Shown piece by piece: positions 11,435 to 13,453 of a stretch of DNA of 13,453 nucleotides. How positions within the stretch are numbered: position 1 is the stretch's first letter; the number at the start of each line of letters is the position of its first letter. The DNA lies in contig CALGGE010000004.1 in the NCBI GenBank assembly GCA_937916125.1, forward strand, positions 1-13,453, read 5' to 3'. The notes under the pieces are model-generated. The model worked only from the letters and a program-made list of their open reading frames with translations. It searched no databases and was not told the DNA's origin. The position numbers and the translations under genes are program-made. Source of the stretch: an uncultured Elusimicrobia bacterium (GTDB taxonomy: Bacteria; Elusimicrobiota; Endomicrobiia; Endomicrobiales; Endomicrobiaceae).

Positions 11435-11446
11435 CTCGCCCAACGT

Positions 11447-12208
11447 TTACATAATTTTGTTATAGTCAAAATCATATACTTCATATATTTCAAATGTAGT
11501 TTCATCAACTACAAGCAACATATTCGAAGGCGGAAGAATTTCTCTTCCGAGAACTATTACATCTTTACCGTTCAATTCGGAAAGATCTTTGCCTTTCTTG
11601 TACAACATATAGTTATCATCCGCATCATCTTTCAATACCAATGCAGCATAACTGTTACCGTCTTTATCGTTTCTGCTGACCATAGAAACTCTACCTTTAA
11701 CAACATCAAACAAGATAGGCTTGTTAAGTCTTGTATTTGCTTCTACTCTTAATCTGGCTTTCATTAATGATTTTTCTTCAACACTTACCTTAAGTCTGTC
11801 AGGTATAGCCTTTGCAGTATTTATTGTATCATCGGAATCCGTAAATCTTATTTCTTTAACGCCGATAAACAATCTTACGGGATTGCCGTCTATAGTATCA
11901 CCGTCTTTAGCCTGTCTGAAAGAACCTACAACGCTACAAGCTTTATTTACTTTATCCGAAACATCCTGTTCAATACCTTCCAAAACATAAAACAAACCGT
12001 TGTTGCCTTTTAAATAAACTTTGTTATCCGGCGAAACAGACAAAACACCTGAAACATTCATCAAAAGTTCTGACGTCTGATAATGCGGGCCATTTTCCCA
12101 CTTTGCCCTCATGTATTTTTTTACCATAATCGGACCTACCAATATCAAAATTGCTAAAACAAGAACGATACTTCCAAAAACAATCCACTTCGTGTTTTTT
12201 GATGACAT
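11447..12208 (-). CDS. Membrane-anchored protein with two OB-like halves, unknown function
   Basis: The 253-residue product has a short basic N terminus, one membrane helix (about residues 9-28) and then KKYMRAKW. The remaining soluble part is probably outside the cytoplasm. It splits into two beta-rich halves with the same rhythm: GVLSVSPDNKVYLK ... FYVLEG ... VGSF ... RLFIGVKEI (about 53-120), and GRVSMVSRN ... AALVLKDD ... VIVLGREI ... LLVVDE (about 170-240). That pattern suggests tandem OB-fold-like domains, but I do not recognise the family. I chose the ATG at 12208 (AGGAG 11 bases upstream). An in-frame TTG at 12265 and an out-of-frame ATG at 12218 are less likely. It is transcribed from its own promoter just after the helicase gene. 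Confidence 0.85.
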   Translation of the reverse strand: MSSKNTKWIVFGSIVLVLAILILVGPIMVKKYMRAKWENGPHYQTSELLMNVSGVLSVSPDNKVYLKGNNGLFYVLEGIEQDVSDKVNKACSVVGSFRQAKDGDTIDGNPVRLFIGVKEIRFTDSDDTINTAKAIPDRLKVSVEEKSLMKARLRVEANTRLNKPILFDVVKGRVSMVSRNDKDGNSYAALVLKDDADDNYMLYKKGKDLSELNGKDVIVLGREILPPSNMLLVVDETTFEIYEVYDFDYNKIM

Positions 12209-12286
12209 AAGTTTCCATTCTCCTTTTTTATCTGCAAAATTTATTTTTACTTTAACAGACAACAAAAATATAATAATACTTTTGAT

Positions 12287-12315
12287 ATTATAACATTAAT
12301 TTCAAAAAATTTCAA
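12287..12315 (-). promoter_or_regulatory. Promoter of the 253-residue membrane protein gene
   Basis: TTGAAA (12310-12315), 17 bases, TATAAT (12287-12292), preceded by TG at the extended -10 position. This is close to ideal for the housekeeping sigma factor. The leader is about 70 bases. An AT-only inverted repeat (12301-12308 with 12320-12327) overlaps the -35 and could be a weak end signal for the helicase gene; I do not rate it as a terminator. Confidence 0.8.
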
Positions 12316-12331
12316 CAACTTTTTGAAGATT

Positions 12332-13453
12332 TTACAAAATTTTCAAATTGGCATATTTCGACAATAACTTTTTCCATTGTCCGTTACTAAATGAAACTAT
12401 CACTTTTTCGTCGTCGCCACGTCCTGATTTTTCAACAATTTTTCCGTTGCCGAAAACCTGATGAAAAACATTCATACCTATCTTGTACGGGCTTGTATCT
12501 TCGGGAGCATCTATCGGCTCATACGTTGTTTCCTCTTCGTAATTTACAAAATCTCTCACGTCGTTAACATAATGCACGGTCTCTTTCGGGAAAAACTTTG
12601 CGGTATTAACAACATTTCTCGCAGAACGATTCGACAGCTGCTCGGTAAAGCCTGCTTCTAACAAAAATCTCGACGGGACATTGAACTTTGTTTTGCCGTA
12701 AACGGTTCTTTGCGATGCCCACGTCATATATAAATTTTCTTTTGCCCTGGTCATACCGACATACATCAGCCTTCTTTCTTCTTCCATTTCATCTTCGTGA
12801 GTTTCATCGCCTATAGGAAAAAGCCCCTCTTCTAAACCGACGATAAAAACATTTTTAAATTCCAAACCTTTTGCCAGGTGCAGCGTCATTAAAGTAACTT
12901 GTTCTTCCTCATTCTGCCACGAATCCATATCGCTTACCAATGCGACCTGTGTTAAATACCCCGCCAACGTCGTATCGGGAGAACGTTGTTCAAAATCTTC
13001 AACTGCGGAAACAAACTCCTGAATATTTTCTATTCTGGCTTTATCCTCGGGAAGAAGAGAAGTTTCCAAATCTCTTATATAACCGGTATCGTCGATAACC
13101 GACAAAACTGTTTCTTTAACGGACTTATTGAATTTCGTCCTGAAATTTTTCTCTATTATCGTCCTAAATAAATTTAATCCCGTCAGAGAACTTTTCCCTA
13201 TGGTATCCGTACCGACGAAATTCAAAGCCTCATACATTGATATTCCGTACGAAGCAGCATATGCTTCCAGCTTTTCAAGAGAAGTTTTACCTACGCCCCT
13301 TTTTGGAACGTTTGCAACCCTTTTAAAACTTACATTATCGTTGGGGTTATGTATAAGTTTTAAGTACGCCATAATATCTTTAATTTCGGCTCTCTCATAA
13401 AACTTGAGAGTTCCGACGATATTATACGGCACACCGCTACGTCTAAACGCGTC
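12332..13453 (-). CDS. pcrA: ATP-dependent DNA helicase, PcrA/UvrD family (C-terminal part; 5' end beyond window)
   Basis: The visible 373 residues are about the C-terminal half of a roughly 720-750-residue superfamily 1 helicase that unwinds DNA 3' to 5' in repair and replication restart. The frame is open at 13453. The GTG at 13432 is not a start, since DAFRRSG before it continues the family's 'F-x-x-x-G-(I/V)PY' motif. Seen in order: VPYNIVG and FYERAEIKDIMAYLKL (2A/2B junction); NVPKRGVGKTS; LMTLHLAKGLEF (motif V, with Leu where Ala or Ser is usual before AKGLEF); EEERRLMYVGMTRAKENLY (motif VI with the ATP-contacting Arg); and a C-terminal Tudor-like module (VFHQVFGNGKIV ... VIVSFSNGQWKKLL) as in PcrA. 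It appears intact. It is separated from the next gene by a promoter, so it is not obviously linked in function to the exported proteins. Confidence 0.95.
   Translation of the reverse strand, partial: DAFRRSGVPYNIVGTLKFYERAEIKDIMAYLKLIHNPNDNVSFKRVANVPKRGVGKTSLEKLEAYAASYGISMYEALNFVGTDTIGKSSLTGLNLFRTIIEKNFRTKFNKSVKETVLSVIDDTGYIRDLETSLLPEDKARIENIQEFVSAVEDFEQRSPDTTLAGYLTQVALVSDMDSWQNEEEQVTLMTLHLAKGLEFKNVFIVGLEEGLFPIGDETHEDEMEEERRLMYVGMTRAKENLYMTWASQRTVYGKTKFNVPSRFLLEAGFTEQLSNRSARNVVNTAKFFPKETVHYVNDVRDFVNYEEETTYEPIDAPEDTSPYKIGMNVFHQVFGNGKIVEKSGRGDDEKVIVSFSNGQWKKLLSKYANLKIL

Noticed and set aside
11351..11443. An upstream start for the YD-repeat gene that would add 31 residues
   Set aside because: The added part crosses the extended -10 promoter and has no ribosome site, while the ATG at 11350 has GAGGGAG at 7 bases and begins a typical signal peptide.
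12024..12218. A 64-codon minus-strand frame starting two bases after GGAGA
   Set aside because: It is out of frame with the well-supported membrane protein gene, has only 2 bases between ribosome site and ATG, and the product has no features.
12209..12265. A TTG start that would add 19 residues to the 253-residue membrane protein
   Set aside because: It has no ribosome site and would bury the AGGAG used by the ATG at 12208.
12301..12327. An 8-base AT-only inverted repeat after the helicase gene, considered as a terminator
   Set aside because: It has no G or C beyond one pair, a long loop, and overlaps the -35 box of the next promoter; too weak to call.
13410..13432. GTG at 13432 as the start of the helicase
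   Set aside because: The seven codons before it continue a conserved PcrA/UvrD motif, so the gene extends past the window edge.

Overview
This is an AT-rich bacterial window in which every supported gene lies on the minus strand and uses the standard code (ATG starts with one leaderless-looking exception, TAA stops). The source is probably an uncultured or host-associated Gram-negative-type bacterium. The low GC, the giant gene and the 'IQD-x-H ... EGA' N-terminal domain remind me of Elusimicrobiota or Omnitrophota, but this is an impression from memory and not proof.

In the direction of transcription (high to low coordinates) the layout has five parts. (1) 13453-12332 is the C-terminal half of a PcrA/UvrD DNA helicase, cut by the window edge. 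(2) 12208-11447 encodes a 253-residue single-pass membrane-anchored protein with two OB-like beta-rich halves, behind a near-consensus promoter. (3) 11350-9656 encodes a 564-residue secreted protein with YD/RHS-like repeats, behind an extended -10 promoter. (4) 9596-9012 encodes a 194-residue protein with a signal/anchor and a C-terminal membrane helix, with a strong promoter but almost no leader; a terminator hairpin overlaps its stop codon. (5) 8962 to beyond base 1 is one uninterrupted reading frame of at least 2,987 codons, with a strong Shine-Dalgarno directly behind a second hairpin.

The giant protein is the centre of interest and explains two thirds of the window. From N to C terminus it carries: a membrane segment or signal; a TraB/TIKI/ChaN/erythromycin-esterase-like domain; a hydrophobic hairpin and a basic coiled coil; an HExxH zinc-metallopeptidase-like segment; a complete SecA-type DEAD motor with all main ATPase motifs; a helical region; a block of roughly ten membrane segments; a C39-like cysteine peptidase domain with Cys, His and Asp; about 420 residues of proline/glutamate and acidic tandem repeats; and a terminal 52-residue repeat that runs off the window. 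A SecA-like motor, a multipass membrane region and two potential proteases in one chain look like a self-contained translocation and processing machine or a giant cell-surface protein. The function is not known and this reading is inference.

The three exported proteins between the helicase and the giant gene are co-oriented but each has its own promoter or leader, except that no promoter is visible directly before the giant gene. The giant gene may therefore be expressed by read-through of the hairpin region at 8974-9026. No RNA gene, mobile element or CRISPR array was found, and no gene-free stretch exceeds about 125 bases.
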